From: Colocasia esculenta
Taxonomy: Eukaryota > Streptophyta > Magnoliopsida > Alismatales > Araceae
NCBI GenBank assembly: GCA_014218235.1
Contig: CM024758.1
Location: 105,251,698 to 105,315,697, forward strand
DNA length: 64,000 nt
Direction of reading: 5' to 3'
A model generated the notes under the pieces. That model had not been told where the DNA came from and ran no database searches. It saw only the letters and a program-made list of their open reading frames with translations. The translations under genes were made by a program, and so were the position numbers. Of this stretch, positions 1 to 9,874 are shown in pieces. Every line of letters begins with the position of its first letter. The first letter of the stretch is position 1.

Positions 1-1591
1 CCCAAATTCATATATAGAAAGATTTTTGTACAAGTGAGGTGTACTTGTGAATAACTCTGGGTATCTTTTGCGCATTGCTTCCTCGGTTTCCCACGTGTCG
101 TCTTCATCCATGCGTTGATTCCATCTAACCCTTACTAGTGGAATAACTTTGTTCCTTAGTTGGCGCAGTTCCCGGTCCACGATCTTAATCGCTTCTCTTG
201 ATATGTTCCGTCTTTGTTGAATTCCAGAAGCTCATATTCTATGACATGCCATGGATCTCGTACATACTTTTTCAACATGGATATGTGGAACACATTGTGT
301 ATTCCATCCATTTGTGGTGGTAAAGCGAGACGATATGCCACCTCGCCGACTCTTTCGAGGATTTCGAAGGCCCGACAAACCTTGGTGACAACTTGCCTTT
401 AATGCCAATCGCCTGATCCCACGGCCTGGAGACACTTTCAAGAATACATGTTCACCAACCTGAAACTCCAGTTCTCTTCTTCTATTATCTGCATATGCCT
501 TTTGTCTTTGCTGCGCACTGCCATTCTTTCTTTAATAAGCTTTACCTTTTCTGTGGTTTCTCTTATCATCTCAGGTCCTAGCATTTGTTTTTCGCCAACT
601 TCATACCAGCATATTGGAGATCGGCAACTCTTGCCGTAGAGTGCTTCAAATGGTGCCATTTGAATGCTAGCTTGATAGCTATTATTGTAGGCGAACTCCA
701 CGAGGGATAAGTGTTCGTGCCAGCTTCCTCCAAAATCTAGGACACATGCTCTAAGCATGTCTTCAATCACCTGGTTGGTTCTTTCCGTCTGACCATCTGT
801 CTGTGGATGGAAAGCCGTACTAAAGTTTAGTTTAGATCCCAAGGAGTAGTGCAGTCCTTTCCAAAAGTGGGATGTGAACCTGGGGTCTCTATCAGACACG
901 ATAGACACCGGTACTCCATGTAACTGACTATTTCCTTCACCTACATGCGGCCAGAACATCTACTGACCACTTATTCTTCACTGGCAAGAAGTGAGCCGAC
1001 TTAGTTAAGCGGTCGACAATAACCCAGATACCATCGAATCCACCTCTAGATTTGGGTAGACCGAAAATAAGTCCATCCCTATACCTTCCCATTTCCATGC
1101 CGGGATTTCTAGGGTTTGAGTTTACCTGCGGGTCGCAAGTGTCCGCCTTGACCTTTTGACATGTTAAGCATCGGGCGACATATTCCGCCACCCCTCTCTC
1201 TTCATATTAGGCCACCAAAAGCTTCTTTTCAAATCTTGGTACATTTTGGTGTTCCGGGATGAATAGTATATCTGGTCTTGTGAGCCTCATCCATAATCAT
1301 TTTCTTTGTCTCCGCATGGTCGGGTACACAGACTCGATCCCGGAACAATAACCTTCCATCTTCGGTTAATGAGAAATCCGGCCTCTGGTCTAGATTAGCC
1401 TTAATCTCCACAAGTACAGGGTCATTGTCTTGGAGTGTTGTGATGTCCTCCAATAGTATGGTTGTGCTCTAACACTAGCAACAAAGCATCCCTTCTCTTT
1501 GATGTCAGCATCAATATTTAACTTGGCGAAATCTTCTAATAACTTCCATTCATCTACCATTAAACTTGACAATGTGATCATTGGCTTCTAC
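1..1591 (-). pseudogene. Gypsy-1 integrase with C-terminal chromodomain, broken
   Basis: This is the integrase part of pol, which would insert element cDNA into chromosomes, with a C-terminal chromodomain that in chromoviruses steers insertion to modified histones. The pieces on the minus strand are 1453-1229 (N-terminal zinc region with YTIHPG), 1191-937 (CLTCQKVKA cysteine pair and the start of the DDE core), 959-438 (SDRDPRF and DGQTERTN, giving the second Asp and the Glu) and 341-1 (ALPP.....HNVFHISML linker and a chromodomain-like tail with LRNKVIPLVRVRW and DDTWE). The pieces lie in different frames, with shifts near 1230, 950 and 440. The tail still reads at position 1, so its stop is outside the window. 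The equivalent piece of Gypsy-4 is similar throughout. Confidence 0.85.
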
Positions 1592-2181
1592 TTAGAGCAT
1601 CTGCCACAGAATTTGCTTTTCCGGATGATATTGGATCGTGAAATCGAAGTCTTTGAGATACTCCAACCACCTCCGCTGTCTCATATTCAAGTCCTGCTGA
1701 GAAAACAGATACTTCAAGCTTTTATGGTCAGAAAACACAATGAATTTCTCACCATATAGATAATGACGCCATATCTTCAAGGCGAAGACTACAGCCGCTA
1801 GCTCCAGATCATGTACAGGGTAATTGTCCTCGTGCTTCTTCAATTGTCTGGACGCGTAGCATACAACTTTCCCATTCTGCATCAGCACACAGCCAAGGCC
1901 GATCCCGGATGCATCGGTGTATACTTCAAAACTACCCCCAGCAACTGGCAGTGTTAGTACGGTGCTGAGGTAAGGTGCTCTTTCAATGCCTTGAAACTTT
2001 CTTCACATTCATCAGTCCATGCAAATGGATTCTCCTTCCTGGTAAGCCGGGTCAATGGTACAGCTATCTTTGAGAAATCCTTAATGAAGCGACGATAATA
2101 ACCGGCTAAACCCAGAAAGCTTCTAATCTCCGACACAGTTGTCGGCCTTTCCCATTTTTTACTGCCTCCACCTAGACGGAT
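1592..2181 (-). pseudogene. Gypsy-1 RNase H domain, broken
   Basis: The RNase H segment of pol removes the RNA strand during reverse transcription. On the minus strand, 2136-1954 encodes the connection that begins with EIRSFLGLAGYYRRFI, and 1888-1592 encodes GKVVCYASRQLKKHE, DLELAAVVFALKIWRHYLYG and FSDHKSLKYLF, the standard Ty3/gypsy RNase H signature. A frame change between the two pieces (about 1954-1888) falls where the first catalytic aspartate (Y.DAS) is expected, and the end of the domain also shifts frame near 1592. It follows directly on reverse transcriptase and precedes integrase, as expected for the family. Confidence 0.85.
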
Positions 2182-2844
2182 CTACAGAGATTCCCTCCTT
2201 GGATATGATGTGGCCAAGGAAAGACACCTCTTCCATCCAGAATCACACTTACTAAGTTTGGCATAGAGTTGATTGTCTCTAAGCACTTGTAGAGCCATCT
2301 TCAAGTGTTCTTTGTGTTCTTCTTTGGATTTGGAGTAAATAAGGATGTCATCAATGAACACCACTATAAACTGGTCCAAGTATGGCCTATAAATATTATT
2401 CATAAGTTGCATGAAAGCCGCTGGAGCATTTGTTAAACCAAACGGCATAACTACGAACTCATAGTGACCATATCTACTTCGGAATGCAGACTTATGAATA
2501 TCCTCCTCCTTTATTCTTAGTTGATGGTAGCCTGATCTTAGATCTATCTTGGAGAAATACTGTGCACCGGAGATCTGGTCAAACAGCTCGTCGATGCGGG
2601 GCAGTGGATACTTATTCTTTATTGTCAACTGGTTTAACTGACGGTAATCAATGCATAGCCTCATTGTCCCGTCCTTCTTTCTGACAATAGCACTGGCGCT
2701 CCCCACGGGGATGTGCTAGGCCTGATAAAACCTTGATCTAGTAATTCTTGGATCTGTCTCTTTAACTCCTGCAATTCAACAGGGACATACGGTACGGGGC
2801 TTTTGAAACAGGGGCTGCCCCAGGGAGTAACTCAATGGTGAAGT
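2182..2844 (-). pseudogene. Gypsy-1 reverse transcriptase, broken at both ends
   Basis: This is the Ty3/gypsy reverse transcriptase, which copies element RNA into cDNA. The main open piece (2706-2182) carries RKKDGTMRLCIDYRQLN, NKYPLPRIDELFDQ, FSKIDLRSGYHQLRI, MPFGLTNAPAAFMQLMN and FIDDILIYSK, so fingers and palm with the catalytic Asp of KIDLRSGY and both Asp of FIDD are present. Upstream, 2844-2707 continues the N-terminal region in other frames. The 3' end loses frame at the KCDSGWK stretch near 2230. The palm is the best-preserved part of this element. Confidence 0.87.
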
Positions 2845-3351
2845 TTACCTCCCGCTCAGGTGGTATACCAGGTAATTCCTCTGGAAATACATCAGGATAG
2901 TCCTGGCTATTGGAATGTCTTCTAGGGTTGGTTTCTTCTTTTCAGTTGCCAAGACGGAAACTAGGAAAGCGTCACAACCCTGGTTGATCAGCTTAGAAGC
3001 CTTAAGGAGGATATCAAGATGGGTGTTTGTGATATCGGGTGCCAAGTAGTGATAGAGTTGGAAGTTTGGTCTTTTAAAAGTGACCCTCCTATGGCGACAG
3101 TTTACATCGGCATCATATTCAATTAGCCAATCGACACCCAGAAATGGCATCATAACCCTTCATGTCTAATAGATAAGGTTGGCAGGGAGATTGTGTCCTC
3201 CAATTATAGTTTCACATTTTGGCAAGTAGTGGGTGAGTTCAGATTCTGAGCCTAGTGGAGAGGCTACTGTGATCTTGGATTTCAAGGGTACAGGTTTGAC
3301 AGGTAGAGTTGCAGCAAATGTGGTGGAAATAAAAGAATATGCAGCTCCCTA
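2845..3351 (-). pseudogene. Gypsy-1 aspartic protease region, frame lost at the active site
   Basis: Gag-pol processing needs an aspartic protease with a D-T/S-G active site. On the minus strand the active-site region is at about 3346-3356, where the codon after Asp has lost a base: the upstream frame reads VLID and the downstream protease sequence (a serine and phenylalanine-rich strand) continues in another frame. Further on, 3153-2845 encodes FLGVDWL, equivalent to the ILG.DWL of related proteases, followed by the linker to reverse transcriptase. The protease cannot be made from this copy. The fold assignment rests on position and on similarity to the Gypsy-4 protease. Confidence 0.75.
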
Positions 3352-4414
3352 TCAATAAGCACAAAGCAGGTTGAGAGTGTATGGAAATGGTACCTTCCAC
3401 CATACCCCTTCCTCGGGTAGGTCAGCTTCTATGACAGCATTAAGGCGTCCCTGACGCCGTGGTATATTCTGAGCTCTGCCTGGTTGGTCCTTCATCATTG
3501 GACAGTCAGGAATACGGTGGTCACGACCACCACATCTCAAGCAGCCCCGAGCTTCTTCCAGCATTCTTCAGCTCGGTGCCCTGGTTTATCACAGAATTTG
3601 CAGTTTTCCGCCAACTGCCTACCTTCCACCTTAGCTCTCTTATCTCCAGCAATATCCCTTCCGATATTCGGCCTCTTGTTGTTGTTGTTGACGTTGTTGT
3701 TACGAAAGGTTGGAGCAATATTAGGTGCTCCCTTCTTGAAGAAGACCGGCTTGGAGTTGTCCTTGCCCCTCATGCCATCCACCTTGGCCATGGTGTCTTC
3801 TACCAGCTGAGCTCTTTGGACCATGTCAGTGTAAGTTTGAATATTGTGTGGTCCGAGCCTTTCAATGAACATGGGTCTGAGCCCATCCATGAAACGGTTA
3901 GCCTTCAGTCTTTCAGTTCCCACCAGATGTGGGGCATACACAGCAAGACGCGCGAACTGAGCCTCATACTCAGCCACGGACATTCCCTTCTGCTTCAGTG
4001 CGGCAAATTCTGTCGCTTTCTTCTCCTTCACTCTCTCAGAGAAATATTTTCCCCGGAATATCTCCAGGAATTTAGCCCATTCCAGTTCAGCTATATTAGG
4101 CAGGTGGGCCGATGTGGCCTTCCACCATGCTCGGGCATCCTTGGTAAATTGAAAAGTGGCTAGTACCACCTTCTCCCTATTAGTGCATTGCATTACTTGG
4201 AAGATCCTTTCTATTTCTTCCTGCCAGTTTTCTGCCTCGTCGGGTCGGGGGATCCAGAGAAACGAGGAGGGTTTAAACTCCTAAAATTCCGATGCAGATC
4301 ACCGGCTCCATTCCTTGCAGCTCCCGCTTGATTTCCAGCTGAACTACATTTTGTAGGGCCTGAGTAAGTCCAGCCACAGTGTCTTGCATAGCTTGCCACC
4401 TGGTTGCGAGCCAT
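3352..4414 (-). pseudogene. Gypsy-1 gag with two CCHC zinc knuckles, broken
   Basis: This is the gag structural protein that packages element RNA. A likely start ATG is at 4414 on the minus strand, but the frame shifts almost at once. Conserved pieces are GDLHRNFRSLNPPRFSG (frame 4414-4211), then a long open piece 4193-3537 with the retrotransposon-gag core (DARAWWKA, YFSERVKEKKATEFAALKQ, YEAQFARLA, FMDGLRP) and a first knuckle CKFCDKPGHRAEEC. A second knuckle, CLRCGGRDHRIPDC, follows in another frame at 3564-3352. At least three frame changes are visible. The same two-knuckle layout is found in Gypsy-4. A 234-residue plus-strand ORF over this segment is an antisense shadow. Confidence 0.85.
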
Positions 4415-4633
4415 TGCAGTTGAATGAGAGTGTTATGAGGGTTCCTGAGAAAAGGATGGAAACCAATTAATGTCTCTAGATACATTATAAGAGTCAATGG
4501 GTAGGAGTGTTTAATTCTTTCTAACATATTCCCAGTCTCTACGCATTCTCACCAGGTACTGTATTTAATTTTCATGACCTAGGTTCCATAGGTATCTCCT
4601 ATTCCTGAGACATTATCCTATTTGGTATTCCTA

Positions 4634-4646
4634 GGCTCTGATACCA
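4634..4646 (-). other. Primer binding site of Gypsy-1 (initiator Met tRNA type)
   Basis: The minus strand reads TGGTATCAGAGCC, complementary to the 3' end of plant initiator methionine tRNA. It lies six bases inside the 5' LTR end (4653), slightly further than in the other elements. It primes minus-strand cDNA synthesis in intact copies. Confidence 0.9.
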
Positions 4647-6424
4647 CTAAACTGTCACGTCCCGAGAATTACGCAGCGGATATTAATAATTAATCCGAGT
4701 GATATTTCGAGACGTGGACAGTCGGCAAATAAGCCTCTAGCTAGCACGCACTAAATGTGTATCAACACAACATCATAATAGGGCCCAAATGTGAACTCAA
4801 TTATAAATTGTATTCAAATCTCAACTCTTTGTATTCCAATGGAAACTAGTACAGGACTAAGACTCAATAAAAACAAAAGTACATTTATTTCTCACTTCCT
4901 ACTACATGAATCTAACACTCAAAGTAACTACTATAACTAGACTCATAGTTGGAACGCTCTTCACTCGACGCATTCCTCATCCTCGACTTGCTCTTCCTCT
5001 TGAACTTCACAGTCACCTAGATGGGTAAAAGTAGGGAATGAGCAAACTAGCCCAGTAGGATTTATATCTCAATGTGCGGGCAATGATATAAGTGATTAAC
5101 ATTTTGGAACTAGGCAAGTACGATGAATGATATGCAAGTACGAATAAAACTCGTTAAAACATGATATATAAAACAAGCTAGAGAGAGTGAATAAGATTGA
5201 GGAACAATATGACAAGATAGAACTAGCAATAGATCACTTTGTACAAGCACGCAAGATTTCACTTGATGTCAAGAACGCAGGAGATCACTAATTGCATTAA
5301 ATGCAGGATGGCCGTATCACGCAAGCAAGTAAGCAAGAACGCACAAGCACGATCATGTAACACTAATCAGGCATGTAGACTCTAATGTACACCAAGGAAA
5401 GATCCACGAAGAATGCACACTAGGACACATGTATGTGGTATTGTATCTATCATTCAACAAGCAAGAAAGTACTCCCAGCGCAGATGCAACGCCAGTAATC
5501 ATTATACCTCCATGGTTAACAGTATATCTAAGACTCACCGTCATTGGGGCTAGATTGGAGCCCTTGGACACACGCCGTGCCCTGTCAGCATCTCATGTAA
5601 ATTTATAAATCTAGATACCCAACAGTCATTAATAATGGCCAATGAGAGTTTCAATAAGTAAGCATGTGTAATGTCATGTTCATGATGAAGATGGGAACAA
5701 GTAATAAGTAATTGAACATGATTTCATGATAACAATGGTCAAGAGGTAAATTCGGCAGCATAACGGTACGATTTGTACTTTGGTTAAATCTTTACATTAA
5801 TGGCTTTAGTCTAGATTGTCAATCACGCTCACGAGAACAAGGAGAGAAAGGAAGTGCACGCTATCTTCAGGGAACTTCAATGGTACAACCAACTCGTCGG
5901 CCATGTGGGAATCCATGGTCAGAGGAGATTTACGGAGGCCTTGGTGAAAAGGTCGCTAGTCTACCGATTTGGAATGACCGGCAGAGAGTTTCCAATTTCC
6001 CAAGAAAAGGTTGCCTAATAGTGCTAGTGTGTAGTGCGGTACGCGTGTCTCAATTCACAAACCATCGGTCTCAAACTCACAGGAAGCACTTAACAATATA
6101 ACGTGGTATAAACTATACACTTTAACTAATCATGGTTCGCAAGATTTTATGATAACCATTTCATTTAAATGTGGAAGAACAGTAGGAAGATTAATCACAA
6201 GAAGCATGAATGGATCATAACATTTAAGGAGCACTTAGAATAGCATTCATGTAATTAAAGCTTTTAAATGGGTTAATCACTTTTAAGCCATTAAATAACA
6301 ATCATGTAATGATCAGACCCAAAACACGTGCAATACACACTAAATATTACTTTGACCAGACCTCGGGTATAGTGGTTAGGTTTGCAAGACAGTAAGTGGG
6401 GTTTTCTGCAAAAATTTTGAGATC

Positions 6425-6715
6425 GCGACAGGGGCCTATAAGGAAGGCGACATGGGTGTCAGGCTCGGAGTCAGGTCGCGACAGGGTCATGTAAGGAAGG
6501 CGACAGGGTGTTGTCAGGCCGGGGTCATATCGCGACAGGCTCCTGTAAGGAAGGCGACAGGTCGGGACCAGAAGGCGACAGGGGGTTGTGAAGATCGCGA
6601 CTGGGGTGTCAGATCAGGTAGCCGGATAGCGACGGAGCACATGTCGCCTTGAGAAAGCGACAAGGGGTATGTCATAATTAAACCTCTGAACGCGACCTAT
6701 CGGGCCGTCGCGTTC
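6425..6715. repeat. GCGACA repeat array in the Gypsy-1 LTR
   Basis: Eight exact GCGACA hexamers start at 6425, 6447, 6478, 6500, 6532, 6554, 6575 and 6657. The spacing alternates at about 22 and 31 bases, so the array is built from a dimer of about 53 bases. Copies alternate between a TCGCGACAGG and an AAGGCGACAGG context. Further degenerate copies (GCGACT, GCGACG, GCGACC) and two GTCGC reverse copies fill the right end. The array is CpG-rich in an AT-rich LTR. Confidence 0.85.
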
Positions 6716-7729
6716 ACAGGTTTTGCGCCAGACTCTGACAGAGCAAGGATATGTTCTTGGATTGCGGTCCAGAACTTCCATCCATTGACACAGGGTGCTT
6801 CCGAAATAGAGAACAAATTGTACAGTGTATGAAAAATAACGAAACCAGTTTTAAAACAACCTAGACATACAAGGGTACTTCCAGTAAATTGGAATTGGAA
6901 AATAAGGATGGTTTCAATAGGCTTTGATCACGTTGAACACAAAGTCAGAACGAGTGTAACCTGAAGTCATAGTTTAGGCAGCAACCCTATTACCATGCTT
7001 ATAACTCTCTAACTGATGACATTTAGATAAAACGTTCAACACCAAACTTGAATAGGATAACTAGTAGAACAACTTTCATGTTGTGGTTTACTCTAATTCG
7101 GTCTTGAATCAAGTGTAACATATAAAGAACATTGAAAGCCCTAAAAGTGCACGACTTTGAGAAAACGCTTATAATTCAAAATCTACTCGATGAAATTCGA
7201 TGAAACCAGAGGGAAATGAAAGCTAACTTGATGCTCTACACATTGGTTTAGGAGATGTTAAGATTTGGCCCGAGAAAACCTACCTTTTGGGTTGATGAAA
7301 TCTCGTTCTTCAGAAATCCCGTGTTCAGACCACTGTTTGTAGGACGCCTAATACTCCGTGGATACTGCATGGAATTTGGGCATTCCACTTGGGTTAGGAA
7401 GTAGACACGACCCCCTTTCCAGGGATATAAGCCTTGTACAATGGGATTTAGGTTTGGCCTACCTTTGATTGGCTTCAAGAAGGTGGTTTGTGCAGGTCGT
7501 AGCAGATGAACGGGGGAAGAAGATGAGCTTGGTATGCTTGATCTCCTACTCTCCAGCCACCAAGAGCTCCTCCACACGACCCCAGCAAGTTCTAAACTCG
7601 TCCCTAGGGTTTGGGTGAAGAGTATTTAAGCATCCATGGTGTTTAGGAGTCCTATTGTAACTAGGAAAGAAGGGTTTCGGGATTGGCATGTTGGTTTCCT
7701 TTTTTGATGATTTCTTCCTCCATTAGAGA

Positions 7730-7734
7730 GTCTT
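7730..7734. repeat. Target site duplication of Gypsy-2, left copy (GTCTT)
   Basis: GTCTT directly precedes the Gypsy-2 LTR and recurs exactly at 16666-16670 after the other LTR. This is the 5-bp duplication expected for an LTR retrotransposon integrase. Confidence 0.93.
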
Positions 7735-8989
7735 TGTGACGGTTCTCGCCAATCAGACCCGCTAACCTAATAGCAAGCCTGATTCGAGTCCGCCTCCCGC
7801 GAACGGGCCGAAGCCTCGCAAGGGATATCAAACCACGAGTCCGTAGAAATATAGAGGAATCAACTCAAACATTCATAAGATCTGTCAATCCCACAAATAT
7901 TTACATGTAATATACATAGCCATAGCACAACTGTAGCCAAACTACAGCAGAACCTGGGGCATACCCCGAGGTGCACAACAGAAAAGTAGAATTACACTGC
8001 TGGTGGTGCAGACCCTCCACTGGACGACGGACGAGAAATCTCTGGATCTCCCTCACCTGGTAGGAGGTAGGGGTGAGCCTCACGTGTCACTGGCTCAGTA
8101 GGGAAACTCCCTAGAAACCGAGCAAACCAACACCTATAGCAAAGCAGAAAGTGCTACACTAACAATTTATAATAATATCAAGCAGGATATAAAACTGTAA
8201 GTGTAACTTACCACTTGCCGCTTAACAGGAACAACGTAATTAAATAAACGGCAACACCAAACAAGTGTACGAGCTACTGTAGAGAAAACGCCACACTCGA
8301 GCCACGGCAACTGGTTCGCGACACCAGTTACTGACCCGGACAAACCACACAGGACCACCCCTCAGTCTCGCAGCCACGGACGAAAGGTCCAGCTGCCGCT
8401 CCACTAAACAAGTACAAGAACTGTGGAGTCCAACTAAACCACCACAACCTGCAGGTCACACACCACGCAGGCCCATGCCTAACACCCTTAGGGACTCTGG
8501 CCTGAGCTCCCTAAAGTGAGGCACTGGAAAACAGGACTAGCTGGGGTCCAGTACGTCTACTGGTGTCCGTCTCCCCCAACTACGAGCGCGCTACAAGCGA
8601 CAACACAACCAACTCTCTAGTCGCTGTCCCACTGCCGTCTTTCCCTCAGCCGGACGTACTACTCAACACAAGAGTGAGGGTGTCCAGGAAGACGACAAGA
8701 CCTCGTCGGTACCCAGTACCAGGACAAGCCCCGAGCACTCACGTGCCTGGCTCACACAAAACCTGGGGCTCCCAACTGAGGAGGTATCCACGGAAGGCGT
8801 CAAACTACACACTACGTACACAGAAACCACGTGCGCAACGCTCAAGCCACGTGAAACCTTCTCGTAAACCGTGTGAACAACAAGTAAACCACACACCACA
8901 CGCTTCCCGAGCGTAGAGAGTGCCAATGCACCTCTTTCTATCACCATATAACATAAACTGTGCTGAACAGATAATCCTACACAAACATT

Positions 8990-9130
8990 TATGCTCGAAA
9001 GACAACATTCGGCTGTTGTCGCGGCGGCACGATAGACCGCCTTCAGAACGCGACAGCTCGCGGTGTCGCGACCTGATCGCGGCTCTCAGAGCGACCGCGA
9101 TAGCAGGTGCGAACCCTGTCAAGAACCCTT
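8990..9130. repeat. CGCGAC repeat cluster, first, in the Gypsy-2 3' LTR
   Basis: Within about 140 bases there are repeated GTCGCG, CGCGAC, GATCGCG and GACCGCGAT words on both strands, including the dyad GTGTCGCGACC. The same cluster is at 15880-15985 in the other LTR with few changes. The density of CpG is far above that of the flanks. Confidence 0.8.
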
Positions 9131-9484
9131 CAATCTGATCACCCCAAACTCTTATAACCAATAGTTTACAGTCCATTTTCATGCTTTAATGTGTTCCTAC
9201 ACATGCTATCTATGTTTTAGAAAGCAGGAAACACATTAACCACTTCACACGGGAAATCCACAGATCAAAACTCAGGAAATCTCCCTACCTTTGCGAAGAA
9301 TACGAAGAACGAAGCCCGTACAAGGTTCCTTCCGCTCCACGCAACGTCCTCGCGGTGGAAACTCGTCGAACCGAGCTCTAGCAAGCCAAATCACCCAAAA
9401 TCCCACAGCAAAACCCTCTGGCCGAACAGAGCTTTCCTCTGCTCTGTTCTGCTAGGGTTACTTAAAACACAACGCAGGTAAGAA

Positions 9485-9640
9485 CGCGACACTCTACACG
9501 ACCGCGATCTAATCGCGACGCTCAAGACTGTCGCCTTAATCCGCTGACGACACCCGATCACTTAAAATGGCGGTTTTATGAACGCGACCCTCCTCACTGT
9601 CGCGATCCCATCGCGACCCTCAAAACGACCGCGTTAGCAA
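9485..9640. repeat. CGCGAC repeat cluster, second, in the Gypsy-2 3' LTR
   Basis: Words such as AACGCGACACTC, GACCGCGATC, AATCGCGACGCTC, ACTGTCGCGATCCC and ATCGCGACCCTC repeat about every 20 to 30 bases on both strands. The matching cluster in the 5' LTR (16355-16530) has one more unit. Confidence 0.82.
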
Positions 9641-9768
9641 CCGAGAAACAGAGAATGCTTTGGGCAAAACTTCAAAACCTACGGAAATCACCTGCTACAC
9701 ACATGTCATCGGCCATACACTGGCCTCCACGTCCACACAAGAACGATCCGAACGGTCGGAACGTTACA

Positions 9769-9868
9769 TTACTATCACCTAAAAAGAAATTTCGTCCTCG
9801 AAATTAAAATCAAAAGCCAACTATCAATATTTCAATTTAACTAACATGATACTATCACCTAAAAAGAA
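9769..9868 (-). other. Polypurine tract region of Gypsy-2, with a duplicated motif
   Basis: Plus-strand synthesis of a Ty3/gypsy element is primed from a purine-rich tract beside the 3' LTR. Here the sequence beside the LTR is TACTATCACCTAAAAAGAA (9770-9788, plus strand). The same 19-mer recurs at 9850-9868, 80 bases further into the element and just after the polyprotein stop at 9875. The LTR-adjacent copy is the functional candidate; the second is a duplicate. Confidence 0.7.
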
Positions 9869-9874
9869 TAAAAC

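Larger units (their letters stand above)
4653..7734 (-). repeat. Gypsy-1 5' LTR, part next to the primer site
   Basis: The plus-strand start TGTCACGTCCCGAG is the minus-strand LTR end, directly beside the primer site. The segment is AT-rich and noncoding, with only short chance ORFs. It continues across the Gypsy-2 insertion at 16671-17200, giving an LTR of about 3.6 kb. A CpG-rich repeat array lies at 6425-6715. The stretch CCCAGTAGGATTTAT near 5050 has a close counterpart in the solo gypsy LTR near 27045, so the two LTR families are distantly related. Confidence 0.85.
7735..9768 (-). repeat. Gypsy-2 3' LTR
   Basis: This LTR of 2034 bases is nearly identical to 14603-16665. It is GC-richer than its surroundings and holds two clusters of CGCGAC-type repeats at about 8990-9130 and 9485-9640. 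It lacks a 29-base repeat unit that is present in the other LTR (see 16452-16485). Short ORFs shared by both LTRs (for example near 8563-8916) show no protein-family features and I do not call them genes. Confidence 0.95.

Noticed and set aside
3459..4163. A 234-codon plus-strand ORF
   Set aside because: It lies antisense to the Gypsy-1 gag core, which has clear gag motifs on the minus strand; the plus-strand text has no family features.
4634..4646. tRNA gene at the TGGTATCAGAG matches
   Set aside because: Only 12-13 bases match the tRNA 3' end; no cloverleaf around any of them. They are primer sites.
8563..8947. ORFs of 94-132 codons on both strands in the Gypsy-2 LTRs
   Set aside because: They recur in both LTRs because the LTRs are copies. 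Composition follows the GC-rich, repeat-rich DNA and no domain is visible.
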